Part shown: positions 1-8,919 of the stretch, piece after piece
Numbering within the stretch: position 1 is the first letter of the stretch
Layout: each line of letters begins with the position of its first letter
Assembly (NCBI GenBank): GCA_012031925.1
Contig: JAAUSE010000008.1
Coordinates: forward strand, 1-34,340
Reading direction: 5' to 3'
From: Candidatus Altimarinota bacterium
Lineage (GTDB): Bacteria > Patescibacteriota > JACMRA01
DNA: 34,340 nt
Notes under the pieces: generated by a model
What the model saw: the letters and a program-made list of their open reading frames with translations, nothing else
Database searches by the model: none
Told to the model about the DNA's origin: nothing
Program-made: the position numbers and the translations under genes

Positions 1-223
1 TTGACAGAGTATTTTACTAAGGAGCCAAAGTAGATTAGTACAGTGAACATTTCTAGTCCTGTGCCACACTTACCGTAACCATATGTAGTTAAGTATTTGA
101 AGGCTTCAAGATGAAAGGAAAAGAAACTTCTCCAAGCCATCTTTTGGACATGTTAAGGGCTACTACATTAGCAGGATCGTCTACTCCAAGCGATTGGTAT
201 CTCTTTATTAGATCAAGGGTCAT
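1..223 (-). pseudogene. Truncated, frameshifted copy of the unknown gene at 14264-15391
   Basis: Read on the minus strand from the ATG at 223, this matches the coding strand of 14372-14595 base for base apart from one missing T. The gap lies at 108-109, where this copy has two T and the full copy has three (14486-14488). The loss shifts the frame and brings a TAA at 91-89, so only 44 codons are open. Identity begins one base before the ATG, and the 107 bases upstream of the ATG in the full copy are absent. Eight bases upstream of the ATG lies the stop codon of the der-like gene. The copy runs off the window start, so its remaining length is unknown. It may be a decayed duplicate, a live gene with a sequencing error, or an assembly edge at a repeat. 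Confidence 0.75.
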
Positions 224-231
224 AAGCTATG

Positions 232-2202
232 TTAGGATTTTTTGCGATCGACCTGAACCAGTTTGACTTTGAGACCGCTGGCTGTGAAACGGAATTGTTT
301 GCGAATGGTGTTCTCTAAGAACCTGACCCAAGACCAATGAATGGCTGTTTTGTCTTTGACAAGGAGTTCGAATGTTGGCGGATTACCTCCAGTATATATC
401 AGGTCATAGACTACTGGTCTTTTTTTGTTGCGAAGTTTGTTGGGCTGTTTTTTCTTCATCAGATAATTAAAAAGTTTGCGCACATCTTCACGTGGAATTA
501 CCTTACCTCTATCAACTAAAGCTTGATCAACTTTTTGCCAGAACTGTTTGAGGCCAATTTTCTTTGTTGCGCTTACCCAGACAACATTATCTATCTTGAG
601 AAAGGCAAATTTGTGTGAAAAACTCTTGAGAAAAGCTGCTTTTTCATCTTCATCGATTAGATCAACTTTGTTGAGTACCAGAACAATACCTTTGCCAGCC
701 TCCTGACAAATTCCGGCTACAACCTGATCTTGATGGGTAATAGGAGTGGACACATCCATCACAAAACATATCACATCACTGCGGTGAGCAGACTCAATGG
801 AGCGATAAGTGGCAAAACTTTCTACACCCATTGTTCGTTGCCCAGGTTTGCGAATTCCAGTGGTGTCTAGAACCAAATATTTTTTGAAACGATCCACTTC
901 AAAACAAATTCCTTCTTGCTCACTCTCATATTTGTACTGACTTTTTCTTTCCAAAAGATAATCATTCACACTCAAAGTCGTTCCTGCAATCTCAGTTACA
1001 ATCTGAATATCTTTTTCAACCAAAGCATTAAAGAGACTGCTTTTTCCAACATTTGGCTTGCCTAGCATGATGATTTTGGGTGGCTCAGGATTTTGCACTA
1101 ATTTATCAAAAATAATATTTTCCAAAAAAGACGAGGGATTAGTCTTGTCATACAAGTATTGCTTTGCCCAAAAGCCCAAATCTCTTGCAGCTAAAACATT
1201 GAGATGGTTGTCATCAAAAAAGATTGATTCTTTGGGATTGATACTGTAATGCTCAATTAGTTCCTTAAAAAATTCTGGATTGGGTTTGGCAATCTGCTCA
1301 TCAATACTAGCCATTCCACCATCAAACAAATCTGGTAAAGACTGAATCCTTTTTTGCAAAACATCACCACTGAGATTGGTAAGGAAATAGATCTTGAGAC
1401 CGGCTTTTTTTTGGTTGCCCAAAAATTCTAGGAGCTTTTTATTGACTATGTCATAATTATTAGGTGGGAAAAGTGTACCGCCAAGGTCAATGATAATATT
1501 CTTGATTGGATTAATCACCTCTTCAACTTTGCTGGAATAAAACATACCAGGACCATCCTCAGTATTCTCACGAAGTACAACAAAATTGCCTTCTTTGTCT
1601 GTGCTGAGCTCTTTGGACTTGGATCTTTTGACTGATTTGTTGGAGTCGTCAAAGGGAATATCTTTATGGGTAATTTTTTGGAAACCAAGCTCTAGTGATT
1701 TTTGAGAAAGAATATCTAATAACTCTCCCGTTCCAAGGCTGTTAGTAGCACTAATATTCACAAAATCAAATCCTCCGAGATGAGCATAATCTTGGATACC
1801 CATAGCAATATTTGGGTCATCGACTTTGTTAATACATATCAGAACAGGCTTGTTGGTTTTGAAAACTTTTTGGATGATGCTGTCGTGAATAGTTGCTGGG
1901 TTTTGTTTGCGATCAATTACCCACACAAGAATATCCGCGTCTTGAAGTGCTAGCCAGGATTTGATTTGGATTTGTTTTTGGATCTTGTCTTGGGGATCTG
2001 GTACAAGTCCGCCAGTATCCACGAATCTTAGATACATTCCGTCCCACTCAGTCTCCCCATAATTGAGATCACGAGTAGTGTGAGCCTCACGAGCAACTAT
2101 GGCGGTTTTGGAGGAGGTTAAGCGATTGAGCAAAGTGGATTTGCCAGAATTAGGCAGACCAAAAAAGGCGATCAAAGGTGAAATGCTTTGTTGGGCAGAC
2201 AT
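232..2202 (-). CDS. der: Ribosome-assembly GTPase Der (EngA) with an inserted HAD-family domain
   Basis: Der is an essential GTPase with two G domains and a C-terminal KH-like domain that helps mature the 50S subunit. All of these parts are visible. G domain 1: P-loop GLPNSGKS at 15-22, DTGG at 62-65, NKVD at 125-128. G domain 2: GKPNVGKS at 381-388, AGTT at 406-409, DTTG at 446-449, NKVD at 511-514. The KH-like part is about 570-656. The protein is 656 residues against roughly 440-490 in most bacteria. The excess sits between the G domains. Residues about 235-360 read as a HAD hydrolase: motif I DLGGT (239-243), motif II TNLS (275-278), the motif III lysine in KPNP (306-309) and the motif IV acidic pair D330-D331. 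A Gly replaces the usual second Asp of motif I, as in YihX/HAD-IA-like proteins. A charged linker (about 180-225) precedes it. There is no clear ribosome-binding site at the ATG. Confidence 0.93.
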   Translation of the reverse strand: MSAQQSISPLIAFFGLPNSGKSTLLNRLTSSKTAIVAREAHTTRDLNYGETEWDGMYLRFVDTGGLVPDPQDKIQKQIQIKSWLALQDADILVWVIDRKQNPATIHDSIIQKVFKTNKPVLICINKVDDPNIAMGIQDYAHLGGFDFVNISATNSLGTGELLDILSQKSLELGFQKITHKDIPFDDSNKSVKRSKSKELSTDKEGNFVVLRENTEDGPGMFYSSKVEEVINPIKNIIIDLGGTLFPPNNYDIVNKKLLEFLGNQKKAGLKIYFLTNLSGDVLQKRIQSLPDLFDGGMASIDEQIAKPNPEFFKELIEHYSINPKESIFFDDNHLNVLAARDLGFWAKQYLYDKTNPSSFLENIIFDKLVQNPEPPKIIMLGKPNVGKSSLFNALVEKDIQIVTEIAGTTLSVNDYLLERKSQYKYESEQEGICFEVDRFKKYLVLDTTGIRKPGQRTMGVESFATYRSIESAHRSDVICFVMDVSTPITHQDQVVAGICQEAGKGIVLVLNKVDLIDEDEKAAFLKSFSHKFAFLKIDNVVWVSATKKIGLKQFWQKVDQALVDRGKVIPREDVRKLFNYLMKKKQPNKLRNKKRPVVYDLIYTGGNPPTFELLVKDKTAIHWSWVRFLENTIRKQFRFTASGLKVKLVQVDRKKS

Positions 2203-2331
2203 ATTAGGTAATGATTAGCTTCAGGGTGGTTGAATATTACTTTTTTGTCAACTACGAAGGGAGCTTGCACTACAATTTGACAAAAGCCAATTTTTGAGGT
2301 AGTTAGCTCAGGTTCTTATGGAGGAAAAATC

Positions 2332-2610
2332 ATGGAAAATCAGCCAAAGAAGTCTTTTGATCAAAAAGCTCTGGATAATTTTGGGGATGCAGTAGTATCG
2401 CCAGTTAAGGCAGTATCAGAAGTCTTTACCCAAAAAGGGGTTAACAGAGTTGCCAAACCGATAACAACTTTACTTGGTGGAGCGGCTTCTCTGTTCAAAA
2501 CCCAAAACATAGTGAGAGTTTTGTACTTTGTGCTACATCTGTCGCTTCATCTAGTGAAGTTGGTTTTATGGGAGTATCTTGGTATAGATCTGGATAGACA
2601 TATGCTTTAA
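2332..2610 (+). CDS. Small protein of unknown function, 3' end overlapping the convergent gene
   Basis: I do not recognise this 92-residue product. The start is well supported: GGAGG lies 10 bases before the ATG, and a TTGACA stands at 2277-2282 without a convincing -10. Residues 1 to about 57 read like real protein (charged N-terminus, then a Val/Ala/Gly-rich amphipathic stretch). From about residue 55 onward the codons are antisense to the opposite gene ending at 2495 and become a Leu/His-rich string, so the last third is doubtful. Removing one A from the AAAA at 2497-2500 would end the protein at a TAG at 2509-2511, at the natural convergent boundary, so the true product may be about 60 residues. 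The N-terminal half is the confident part. Confidence 0.5.
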   Translation: MENQPKKSFDQKALDNFGDAVVSPVKAVSEVFTQKGVNRVAKPITTLLGGAASLFKTQNIVRVLYFVLHLSLHLVKLVLWEYLGIDLDRHML

Positions 2611-3394
2611 AATCTGCATACAACTCTTCCCAGTCTACATCTGCATCGCAACCTGCATCGTCATCTACTATATCTTCTTGAACCTCTACTTGTTCTAGTT
2701 GAACTTCTTGCTGCTGAAGACTTTGATCAACTCTGGCAAGGCGAAGGGTGTTAATTACTTCATCAAGCTTTTGTTGATTCTCTTTTTGTTCAGCCATGAA
2801 CTTGGTGTAATCAAAAGGAACCGACTGTTTTTTGACCTCTGCTGTTGGTGGTTGAAGATTTGGTAACTGGGATGGTCTTAGATTGGAATCCAAAGTGCCT
2901 TTTTTATTATTCCTTAGGCTCTCTTTAAACCCGTCTATATAGCTTTTAAAAACATCAGGATCAAAGATATCTTCGTCAATCTTGGAATCAAAGCTTACAA
3001 ACTCTTCATTATCATCCTTAACTTCTTCTTTAGATGGTAAATTTGCCATCACTCTAGCGACCATTTCTATGAGACTTTTCTCAATACTTTCATCCAATAG
3101 ACTGTATTTATGTAGCCTATCTTTACTGAATCGATCTTGGTTATCTCGAACATAAATTATAATTTCTTGATGTATTTGACGCAGCACGAACATTTCATCG
3201 TAGTTGTTACAAGCTGATATATTAGAATGAAGTTGTACATAATCGTGCATGATATATGTGTGGATGTTTTCGGTAGCTTGTTTTTGCTTCTTGAGCACTT
3301 CCTCAATAGGATTAGCAGGTTTTTCGACAAAAAGACTGGCTATTGCTCCAATGAGAGGTAAGTCAGTAACATGTCTTCTTCTAGGGAATTTCAT
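2495..3394 (-). CDS. Hypothetical acidic soluble protein
   Basis: A 299-residue protein that I do not recognise. It begins with a basic patch followed by a short hydrophobic stretch (about 11-24), too weak to call a signal peptide. After that come helix-rich, charged residues, a Pro/Gln-containing linker near 175-195, a Gln/Glu-rich probable coiled coil near 200-240 (with QQQEVQLEQVEVQE), and an Asp-rich tail. It starts at an ATG with GAGGA eight bases upstream, and a TTGACA-N17-TAAATA promoter lies at 3461-3433. It converges on and overlaps the small plus-strand gene by 116 bases. No domain, catalytic motif or neighbour suggests a function. Confidence 0.7.
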   Translation of the reverse strand: MKFPRRRHVTDLPLIGAIASLFVEKPANPIEEVLKKQKQATENIHTYIMHDYVQLHSNISACNNYDEMFVLRQIHQEIIIYVRDNQDRFSKDRLHKYSLLDESIEKSLIEMVARVMANLPSKEEVKDDNEEFVSFDSKIDEDIFDPDVFKSYIDGFKESLRNNKKGTLDSNLRPSQLPNLQPPTAEVKKQSVPFDYTKFMAEQKENQQKLDEVINTLRLARVDQSLQQQEVQLEQVEVQEDIVDDDAGCDADVDWEELYADFKAYVYPDLYQDTPIKPTSLDEATDVAQSTKLSLCFGF

Positions 3395-3432
3395 TGTTTT
3401 TCCTCAAATAGGTTTTTTACAAAACTAGCTTT

Positions 3433-3461
3433 TATTTAGGCTATTTTTGGGGTTTTGTCAA
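3433..3461 (-). promoter_or_regulatory. Promoter of the acidic hypothetical gene
   Basis: On the minus strand TTGACA (3461-3456), a 17-base spacer and TAAATA (3438-3433). The start would lie near 3426, giving a leader of about 32 bases that contains the GAGGA ribosome-binding site at 3405-3401. Confidence 0.65.
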
Positions 3462-3488
3462 GGGCAAGAACTTGGTTGCAAAAATTAG

Positions 3489-3517
3489 TTGACAAATCCA
3501 TCAAATTGTGATAAAAA
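3489..3517 (+). promoter_or_regulatory. Promoter of the small secreted protein gene
   Basis: TTGACA (3489-3494), 17 bases, TAAAAA (3512-3517). Predicted start near 3524, leaving a leader of about 31 bases with TTGAGGA at 3539-3545. It is divergent from the promoter at 3461-3433, the two -35 boxes being 27 bases apart. Confidence 0.55.
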
Positions 3518-3554
3518 ATCTATTAGATCACTCTCATCTTGAGGAATGTTAATT

Positions 3555-3863
3555 ATGAAGAACCTATGTGGTTTGGTGGCTGGTTTGTCAGTTTTAACTG
3601 GATTAGTTTATCCTGCAATGGCTCAAGAAGTCACTGCTGAGCAAATTCTTCAGCGGCTGGAGAATGCAAATTGTAGACTTCATAAAAATGCAAGTGTCAT
3701 CACTATGAATAAGACTAATTACAAAAGTCTTATTCTGTGTCACGGTCGGTGGCAAGGTCGACCAGAGTTTAATAAAAAAATTAACCCAAATCTTATAGTT
3801 CTTGCAATAAAAATTGCGGGCCCTAAAGATGTACTAAAAGCACTATCTGAGCTTGGTGTTTGA
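3555..3863 (+). CDS. Small secreted protein of unknown function
   Basis: A 102-residue exported protein. The ATG at 3555 is preferred over the in-frame ATG at 3546 because GAGGA (3541-3545) directly abuts the earlier one but is nine bases from the later one. The N-terminus is a classical signal peptide: Lys, a hydrophobic core and an AMA cleavage site just before QEV, near residue 24. The mature part is about 78 residues with two Cys (in ANCRLH and LCHGRW), which could form one disulfide, and a hydrophobic C-terminal helix. A hairpin terminator follows 28 bases after the stop. I recognise no family. Confidence 0.75.
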   Translation: MKNLCGLVAGLSVLTGLVYPAMAQEVTAEQILQRLENANCRLHKNASVITMNKTNYKSLILCHGRWQGRPEFNKKINPNLIVLAIKIAGPKDVLKALSELGV

Positions 3864-3891
3864 TTTTTTGATGTAAGACTCATAATGTTGG

Positions 3892-3921
3892 GCTTTTTCA
3901 ATGATAGAAAAAGCTTTTTTT
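3892..3921 (+). terminator. Rho-independent terminator
   Basis: Perfect 8-base stem GCTTTTTC / GAAAAAGC with a seven-base loop, followed by seven T. It ends the transcript of the small secreted gene before the convergent gene at 4019. Confidence 0.8.
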
Positions 3922-4018
3922 GTTGCTGTGAAAGTACTAATTGTTGCCAAAATAGTTAGCAGAACCAGCAATTCCTTCGTGGACGTTCACTTGGTGCATG
4001 GTTATAATAGCCGCTGGG

Positions 4019-5638
4019 CTAGAAATATCCTCTCCATTTTATTAGGGAGGCTTTAGTTACATCACCAAAGTATCCCGTATCCCATTGCCAAGTGAAGGCT
4101 CCTGCAGTTCTCATACAGGCTTGAAGCTGCCTAACTCTTTCACTAGTTTCACCAAATTTCCAGGCTTGACCTTGGAGGTTGGCGCAAGAAAATGTTGGAG
4201 CGTCTTGACCTTTCCATTTGTTGAAGGCTTCTTGAGTAACTGGACCAAAATAGCCTGTATCCCATTCCCAAGTAAAGGTTCCATCCTTTCTCATACATTT
4301 TTGTAATTCAATTACTTCAATACTAGTTACACCAAATGTCCAAGTCTTGTTTTTGAGGCTTTCACATGGGTCTGTGCTAGCGGGAGTTGATGTTACAGAT
4401 TTGGTTGAATAAAGATAGTCTAATTGAGCTTTTTCAGTTATTGGCCCATAGTATCCAGTGATATGGGGGTAAATAAAATGACCCGAACTTTGAAGACATT
4501 CTTGGAGTTTTTTAACTGTGTCACCTACTTGACCAAATTGATATTCTTGGTTGGCTAATTGATCACAAGTTGAATTATTTGGTTGATTTGACTCTGGCTG
4601 TGGTGTTGGAGCAGGTGCTGGTGAGGATGATGGTTTGGATGAATTAAGGTAGTTGGTATGAGCAGTTTTGGTGATGTTACCATAATACCCTGTAATGTAT
4701 TCATAAGTGAAGTGACCTTGTTGTCTCAAGAATCTTTGAAGAAGAATTACATCTCCTCCACTATGGCCAATTTCAAATTTTTTGCTGAGAATATGACTAA
4801 TTTCGGACTCTTTGAGAGTTGGGTTTTGCACACCATCAGGTGTTTCTATTTTGTGCAAATTGATTGTATCAATATAACTTGAACTATAAGTATTTGTATC
4901 AACCCCCCACCCGTTGGCTGTAAGAATTTTCCAAAGATTGTAATTACCCCAATAAGCATGTGGTGTGTATCTATAATTAGCTGCTGTAGCTTCGTTGCTT
5001 AGAAATACTTTATATCCATCAAGTGTGGTGATAGTGCGATCTTTTCTGTATGGTTCAGCTGAGTTACTACTTGAGGCTAATTTGTAGTTAAATTCAAGTT
5101 GATACGCACTCCAGTTGAGTTGGTTAGCAAAACCAAAGTATTGTGAATCACAATTGGAGTTGTCTGGACACCCATAACCCATAGCAGTTTTGATACGTTG
5201 ATCTGGATCAGTATTCACATCATAATTGTTTAAAGAAACTAACGATTGCTCTTTTTCAAGATAAGCTATTAAAAGACCTGGATTCAGATTTGGAGTGACG
5301 CCAAACTTGGCACTTGTACTACCATTTGCAGCATTATAAATCCAATAAGCTGCTGATTGACCTTTGTCTTGATAGTTTTTGAGTGGAGAATTAACATTAT
5401 TTAGATAATTTTGAACTGAATCTACTGTGGAAAAAACTCTTTTGGAGCGAAAAGTCTCATTACTCATTATATAATTTGGACTAAAAATTGGATCACTAGA
5501 ACTAACTCCAAGCACAGAGGATGATTGAGATTTGTTTATTGGTTTGGAGACAAAATTCAAAGCCAAGCTTCCCAATAAAGCTAAATTAATTAGTAATAAT
5601 GAAAGGCTTAGAAACCAAAGTTTTATTTTTTTAGTCAT
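4019..5638 (-). CDS. Exported wall protein with lysozyme-like domain and four peptidoglycan-binding repeats
   Basis: A 539-residue protein with an N-terminal membrane segment or uncleaved signal (about 7-30). The N-terminal domain (about 50-250) has the signature YLEKEQSL near 126-133, then AMGYGCPD (152-159) and a conserved aromatic stretch with FGFANQ. This layout resembles a domain on actinobacterial and CPR secreted proteins that looks lysozyme/transglycosylase-like, with E130 the candidate acid; that function is inference. Four PG_binding_1-like repeats follow, at about 288-332, 366-409, 433-476 and 493-536. Each contains TGYYG or TGYFG and a preceding W/Y-x-FG. A Pro/Ser linker (333-355) separates repeats 1 and 2. 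Repeats 3 and 4 are the most alike, with a conserved DTGYFG core. The role is probably wall binding and remodelling. A strong promoter lies about 100 bases upstream. Confidence 0.85.
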   Translation of the reverse strand: MTKKIKLWFLSLSLLLINLALLGSLALNFVSKPINKSQSSSVLGVSSSDPIFSPNYIMSNETFRSKRVFSTVDSVQNYLNNVNSPLKNYQDKGQSAAYWIYNAANGSTSAKFGVTPNLNPGLLIAYLEKEQSLVSLNNYDVNTDPDQRIKTAMGYGCPDNSNCDSQYFGFANQLNWSAYQLEFNYKLASSSNSAEPYRKDRTITTLDGYKVFLSNEATAANYRYTPHAYWGNYNLWKILTANGWGVDTNTYSSSYIDTINLHKIETPDGVQNPTLKESEISHILSKKFEIGHSGGDVILLQRFLRQQGHFTYEYITGYYGNITKTAHTNYLNSSKPSSSPAPAPTPQPESNQPNNSTCDQLANQEYQFGQVGDTVKKLQECLQSSGHFIYPHITGYYGPITEKAQLDYLYSTKSVTSTPASTDPCESLKNKTWTFGVTSIEVIELQKCMRKDGTFTWEWDTGYFGPVTQEAFNKWKGQDAPTFSCANLQGQAWKFGETSERVRQLQACMRTAGAFTWQWDTGYFGDVTKASLIKWRGYF

Positions 5639-5680
5639 TTTGTGTTTGTTAGTTTTTGTTTTTGTATAAAAAAATTTTCC

Positions 5681-5774
5681 GAAATTTACTTTACGAAATT
5701 TCAGTAATATAGAATTTTTGACCTCGAGTTTTATACTTGATATTAATTATACTTTACTTTTTTAACTTATGCAA
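5681..5774 (-). promoter_or_regulatory. Promoter and structured leader of the peptidoglycan-binding gene
   Basis: On the minus strand TTGCAT (5774-5769), a 17-base spacer and TATAAT (5751-5746), with a start near 5739. The leader is about 100 bases. It contains a GAAATTT / AAATTTC hairpin (5702-5696 with 5687-5681, eight-base loop), which may be regulatory or simply stabilising. Confidence 0.65.
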
Positions 5775-5783
5775 GGCAAAAAC

Positions 5784-5812
5784 CAAAAAATAATCGCTAT
5801 AAAAAAGCGATT
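5784..5812 (-). terminator. Rho-independent terminator
   Basis: On the minus strand a 7-base stem AATCGCT / AGCGATT (5812-5806 with 5798-5792), seven-base loop, then ATTTTTT. It lies just after the stop of the small secreted gene at 5831-6142. Confidence 0.75.
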
Positions 5813-5830
5813 GAAGATTATTAGAGGATT

Positions 5831-6142
5831 TTAAAGATCATGAAATACTCTAAAATATTCATATAATTGCTTGTTTTGATCTTCGATATTTTCTAGAACC
5901 TCTTGAAAAATCTGATTGGGTAAATTGGTAATGGTTTTTTCTAAGGATTCTAATAATTGTTTATCATTATTATCAAAAACAATTTCAAAACTAACAATCA
6001 CTTTATTAGACCTTGAATGGGTGACATGCGGTGAGACTATTGTGAAACCACTAAAAACATCTTGGGCTTGTACACTTGGTGATATTATTAGGATAATAAT
6101 GAGAAATATTATGCAGAGAATAAGTCTAAGTAGCTTAATCAT
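5831..6142 (-). CDS. Small secreted protein of unknown function
   Basis: A 103-residue protein if started at the ATG at 6142; an in-frame TTG at 6154 would add four residues. A short GGA at 6153-6151 precedes the ATG. A strong signal peptide covers about 1-26: basic start, long Leu/Ile core, then a VQAQD cleavage region. The mature 75-80 residues are beta-like at first (GFTIVSPHVTH) and then a charged amphipathic helix (about 60-95). No Cys, no recognisable domain. It is transcribed divergently from gyrA. Confidence 0.7.
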   Translation of the reverse strand: MIKLLRLILCIIFLIIILIISPSVQAQDVFSGFTIVSPHVTHSRSNKVIVSFEIVFDNNDKQLLESLEKTITNLPNQIFQEVLENIEDQNKQLYEYFRVFHDL

Positions 6143-6169
6143 AATTAATTCCAAAATAATTTCTACATT

Positions 6170-6200
6170 ATTATAGAATAAATAATCTCTTTTTTGTCAA
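6170..6200 (-). promoter_or_regulatory. Promoter of the small secreted gene, divergent from gyrA
   Basis: TTGACA (6200-6195) and TATAAT (6175-6170) on the minus strand. The spacer is 19 bases, longer than usual. Its -35 faces the gyrA -35 across 20 bases, so the two form one divergent promoter unit. Confidence 0.55.
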
Positions 6201-6220
6201 CAAAAAGCTTATTGATGGTA

Positions 6221-6249
6221 TTGACAAAATTATCTTAGCATGTGATTAT
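6221..6249 (+). promoter_or_regulatory. gyrA promoter, leaderless placement
   Basis: TTGACA (6221-6226), 17 bases, GATTAT (6244-6249) preceded by TG. Only six bases separate the -10 box from the gyrA ATG, so transcription should begin at or next to the start codon. Confidence 0.75.
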
Positions 6250-6255
6250 GTATTA

Positions 6256-8826
6256 ATGAGCGAAATCAAAGATACCGAAACTATGCCAGAAGATGACTCA
6301 GTATTGAGTAATGTCAGTGGACTGATGGTTAATCTGGAAGATAGAGTGGAAACAAGAATTTTGGAAGAGACGATGAAAACTTCATACTTATCATATGCAA
6401 TGAGTGTTATTGTATCTCGTGCCCTTCCTGATGTCCGTGATGGTCTCAAACCCGTGCATAGGAGAATTATATATGCTATGCACAAGCTAAACCTAACCCC
6501 TGGTTCCAAGTATATGAAGTGTGCTAGGGTTGTTGGGGATGTGCTGGGAAAATTTCACCCGCACGGAGATGCGTCTGTGTATAATGCTCTGGCTAGATTA
6601 GCTCAAGAATTCTCAGTAAGGTACACGCTGGTTGATGGTCAAGGTAATTTTGGTTCGATAGATGGCGACTCCCCTGCTTCAATGAGGTATACAGAGTGTA
6701 GAATGGATAAACCTGCTACCTATATTATTCAAGATATTGAAAAAGATACTGTGGATTTGGTTGATAATTATGACGGGAGTCAAAGAGAACCACAGGTTCT
6801 TCCAGCTCTTTTTCCTAATCTTATTGTTAATGGTCAGACTGGTATAGCTGTTGGAATGGCTACTGAAATTCCTCCTCACAATCTTAGTGAGGTTGTTGAA
6901 GCTGCATTAGCACTTTTGGAAAATTCTGAGCTCACCATTGATCAAATTGCTGAGTTTATCAAAGGGCCAGATTTACCTACTGGTGGAATAATTTATGGTA
7001 AAAACGATATTCTTAATGCCTACAAAACTGGTAGAGGTAGATGCGCACTTCGATCCAAAGCTGAATTAACTGAGAATAGGATTATTATTACTGAAATTCC
7101 GTATCAGGTTAACAAAGCAGATTTGTTGATAAGGATTGCTGGGCTTGTAAGTGATAAGAAGATTACTGGTGTTAGAGACATAAGAGATGAGAGTAATAAA
7201 GATGGAATCAGAGTGGTTATTGAATGCAAAAGAGATGCTAGTCCAGAGGTAATTCTAAACCAATTATACAAACTCAGTGATTTACAGACTAACATTCACT
7301 TCAATATGTTGGCTTTGGTCAACCGAGGCAGGCAACCAAAACTTTTGAATCTAAAACAGATTTTGGAAGAATACTTGGCTCATCGAGATGAAGTTGTAGT
7401 TAGACGTACCCAATTTGATCTAAAAAAAGCTGAAGATGAACTACATATTCTTGATGGTCTTAAGATTGCTTTGGATTTTATTGACGAAGTTATCAAACTT
7501 ATTCGTGGTTCCTACGACAAAGAAGAGGCTAGTAAAAAGCTCCAAGAAAGATTTGAATTAAGCGAAAGACAAGCTGAGGCTATTCTTTTGATGCGACTTC
7601 AGACTCTCACAAATTTGGATAAATCAAAGATTGAAGATGAGAGGCTAGCCAAATTAAAACTAATAGCGGAGCTTAAGGAAATACTGGAAAACCCTACTGT
7701 CAAAAAAGCTTTGATTAGTAAGGAAATTCGTGAAATGGCTGAAAAACTTACTTCTAAAAGAAGAACTGAGATTGTTGATCATAATATTGGTGAATACAAC
7801 AAAGAAGATTATGTTGAAGAAGAAGATGTTTTAATCCAACTTACCAAATCCCAATATATAAAGGTCTTACCTATTACAAACTTCCGCCAACAAGGTCGTG
7901 GTGGTGTTGGTGTTACTAGCTTCAACCCCAAAGATGAAGATTGGGTCAAAGCTAGCATGATAGCTAATTCACACGACTATATTTATGCTTTTACTAATCT
8001 AGGTCGTGTCTTTAGAACTCGGGTTTTTGAACTTCCTAGTGGTTCTAGGATTGGTCGAGGACAAGCATTGATCAACTACCTAGATCTTCGTGAAGATGAA
8101 AAAGTAAGTACTATTTTGACGGTTTCTAAAGAGGATGAAGAAGATCAAGCAGGATCAATAATTTTTGCTACTCAAAATGGATTGGTGAAACGAACCAAAT
8201 TGATCGATTTTAAGAATGTTCGCAAAACTGGAATTATCGCAATTGGTCTCAAAGAAGGTGACAAAGTCATTGAGGTAAGATTAAGTACTTCTGATGAGGA
8301 TAAGATTATACTTTCTGGATCAAACGGAAAAACAGTTATTTTTGACAGAACTCAACTTAGCCCATTGGGCAGGACTGCTCAAGGTGTAAAAGGTATGAAA
8401 CTCAAAGGAAACGATAAAGTCATCAGTCTTCAAATTGCAGATTTTGACTTTTCGGAAGAAGATTCTGAAGCTGCAGACACCAGTAGTAATGCTTTAATTG
8501 AAGACAAAGTGAATTCAAAAGAATACCCAAGTTTGTTAGTGGTTACCGAAAATGGTTTTGGCAAACAAACTCACTTAGGTGGATATAGAAAGACAAAAAG
8601 AGCTGCTGGAGGAGTCAAAACCCTTAATATGACTGTAAAAACTGGAAAACCAGTGTTAGTTGAGATTTTAGCTGGGGATGAGGAGAGTCTAATTGTGACC
8701 ACCAAAAAAGGCACGACAATTCGAATTTCACCAGCTGAGATTAGTCAATTAGGTAGAAACACTCAAGGTATCAAAGTCATTAGACTTCATAGTAATGATC
8801 AAGTTGTATCTGGTAGTGTTGTATAA
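6256..8826 (+). CDS. gyrA: DNA gyrase subunit A
   Basis: GyrA is the DNA breakage-reunion subunit of gyrase, which introduces negative supercoils with GyrB. At 856 residues it is of normal length. The winged-helix/tower region is recognisable from [18 protein letters not shown] (about 46-63). The catalytic Tyr145 lies in SMRYTE. The C-terminal beta-pinwheel is present, with the GyrA box as QGRGGVG (usual form QRRGGKG), which favours gyrase over topoisomerase IV. The quinolone-determining segment reads [10 protein letters not shown] (101-110): the position equal to E. coli Ser83 is Ala and that equal to Asp87 is Asn, both associated with quinolone tolerance elsewhere. The N-terminal 35 residues are a poorly conserved acidic extension. 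No gyrB is in the window. The promoter predicts a leaderless message. Confidence 0.97.
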   Translation: MSEIKDTETMPEDDSVLSNVSGLMVNLEDRVETRILEETMKTSYLSYAMSVIVSRALPDVRDGLKPVHRRIIYAMHKLNLTPGSKYMKCARVVGDVLGKFHPHGDASVYNALARLAQEFSVRYTLVDGQGNFGSIDGDSPASMRYTECRMDKPATYIIQDIEKDTVDLVDNYDGSQREPQVLPALFPNLIVNGQTGIAVGMATEIPPHNLSEVVEAALALLENSELTIDQIAEFIKGPDLPTGGIIYGKNDILNAYKTGRGRCALRSKAELTENRIIITEIPYQVNKADLLIRIAGLVSDKKITGVRDIRDESNKDGIRVVIECKRDASPEVILNQLYKLSDLQTNIHFNMLALVNRGRQPKLLNLKQILEEYLAHRDEVVVRRTQFDLKKAEDELHILDGLKIALDFIDEVIKLIRGSYDKEEASKKLQERFELSERQAEAILLMRLQTLTNLDKSKIEDERLAKLKLIAELKEILENPTVKKALISKEIREMAEKLTSKRRTEIVDHNIGEYNKEDYVEEEDVLIQLTKSQYIKVLPITNFRQQGRGGVGVTSFNPKDEDWVKASMIANSHDYIYAFTNLGRVFRTRVFELPSGSRIGRGQALINYLDLREDEKVSTILTVSKEDEEDQAGSIIFATQNGLVKRTKLIDFKNVRKTGIIAIGLKEGDKVIEVRLSTSDEDKIILSGSNGKTVIFDRTQLSPLGRTAQGVKGMKLKGNDKVISLQIADFDFSEEDSEAADTSSNALIEDKVNSKEYPSLLVVTENGFGKQTHLGGYRKTKRAAGGVKTLNMTVKTGKPVLVEILAGDEESLIVTTKKGTTIRISPAEISQLGRNTQGIKVIRLHSNDQVVSGSVV

Positions 8827-8919
8827 CCCAACTACATCCAAAAAGATACATTAAAAAACCAATGAACTACTAAAAGACTTCAATCTATTATAAACTTTAT
8901 TAATCATCTACAATTAGTA

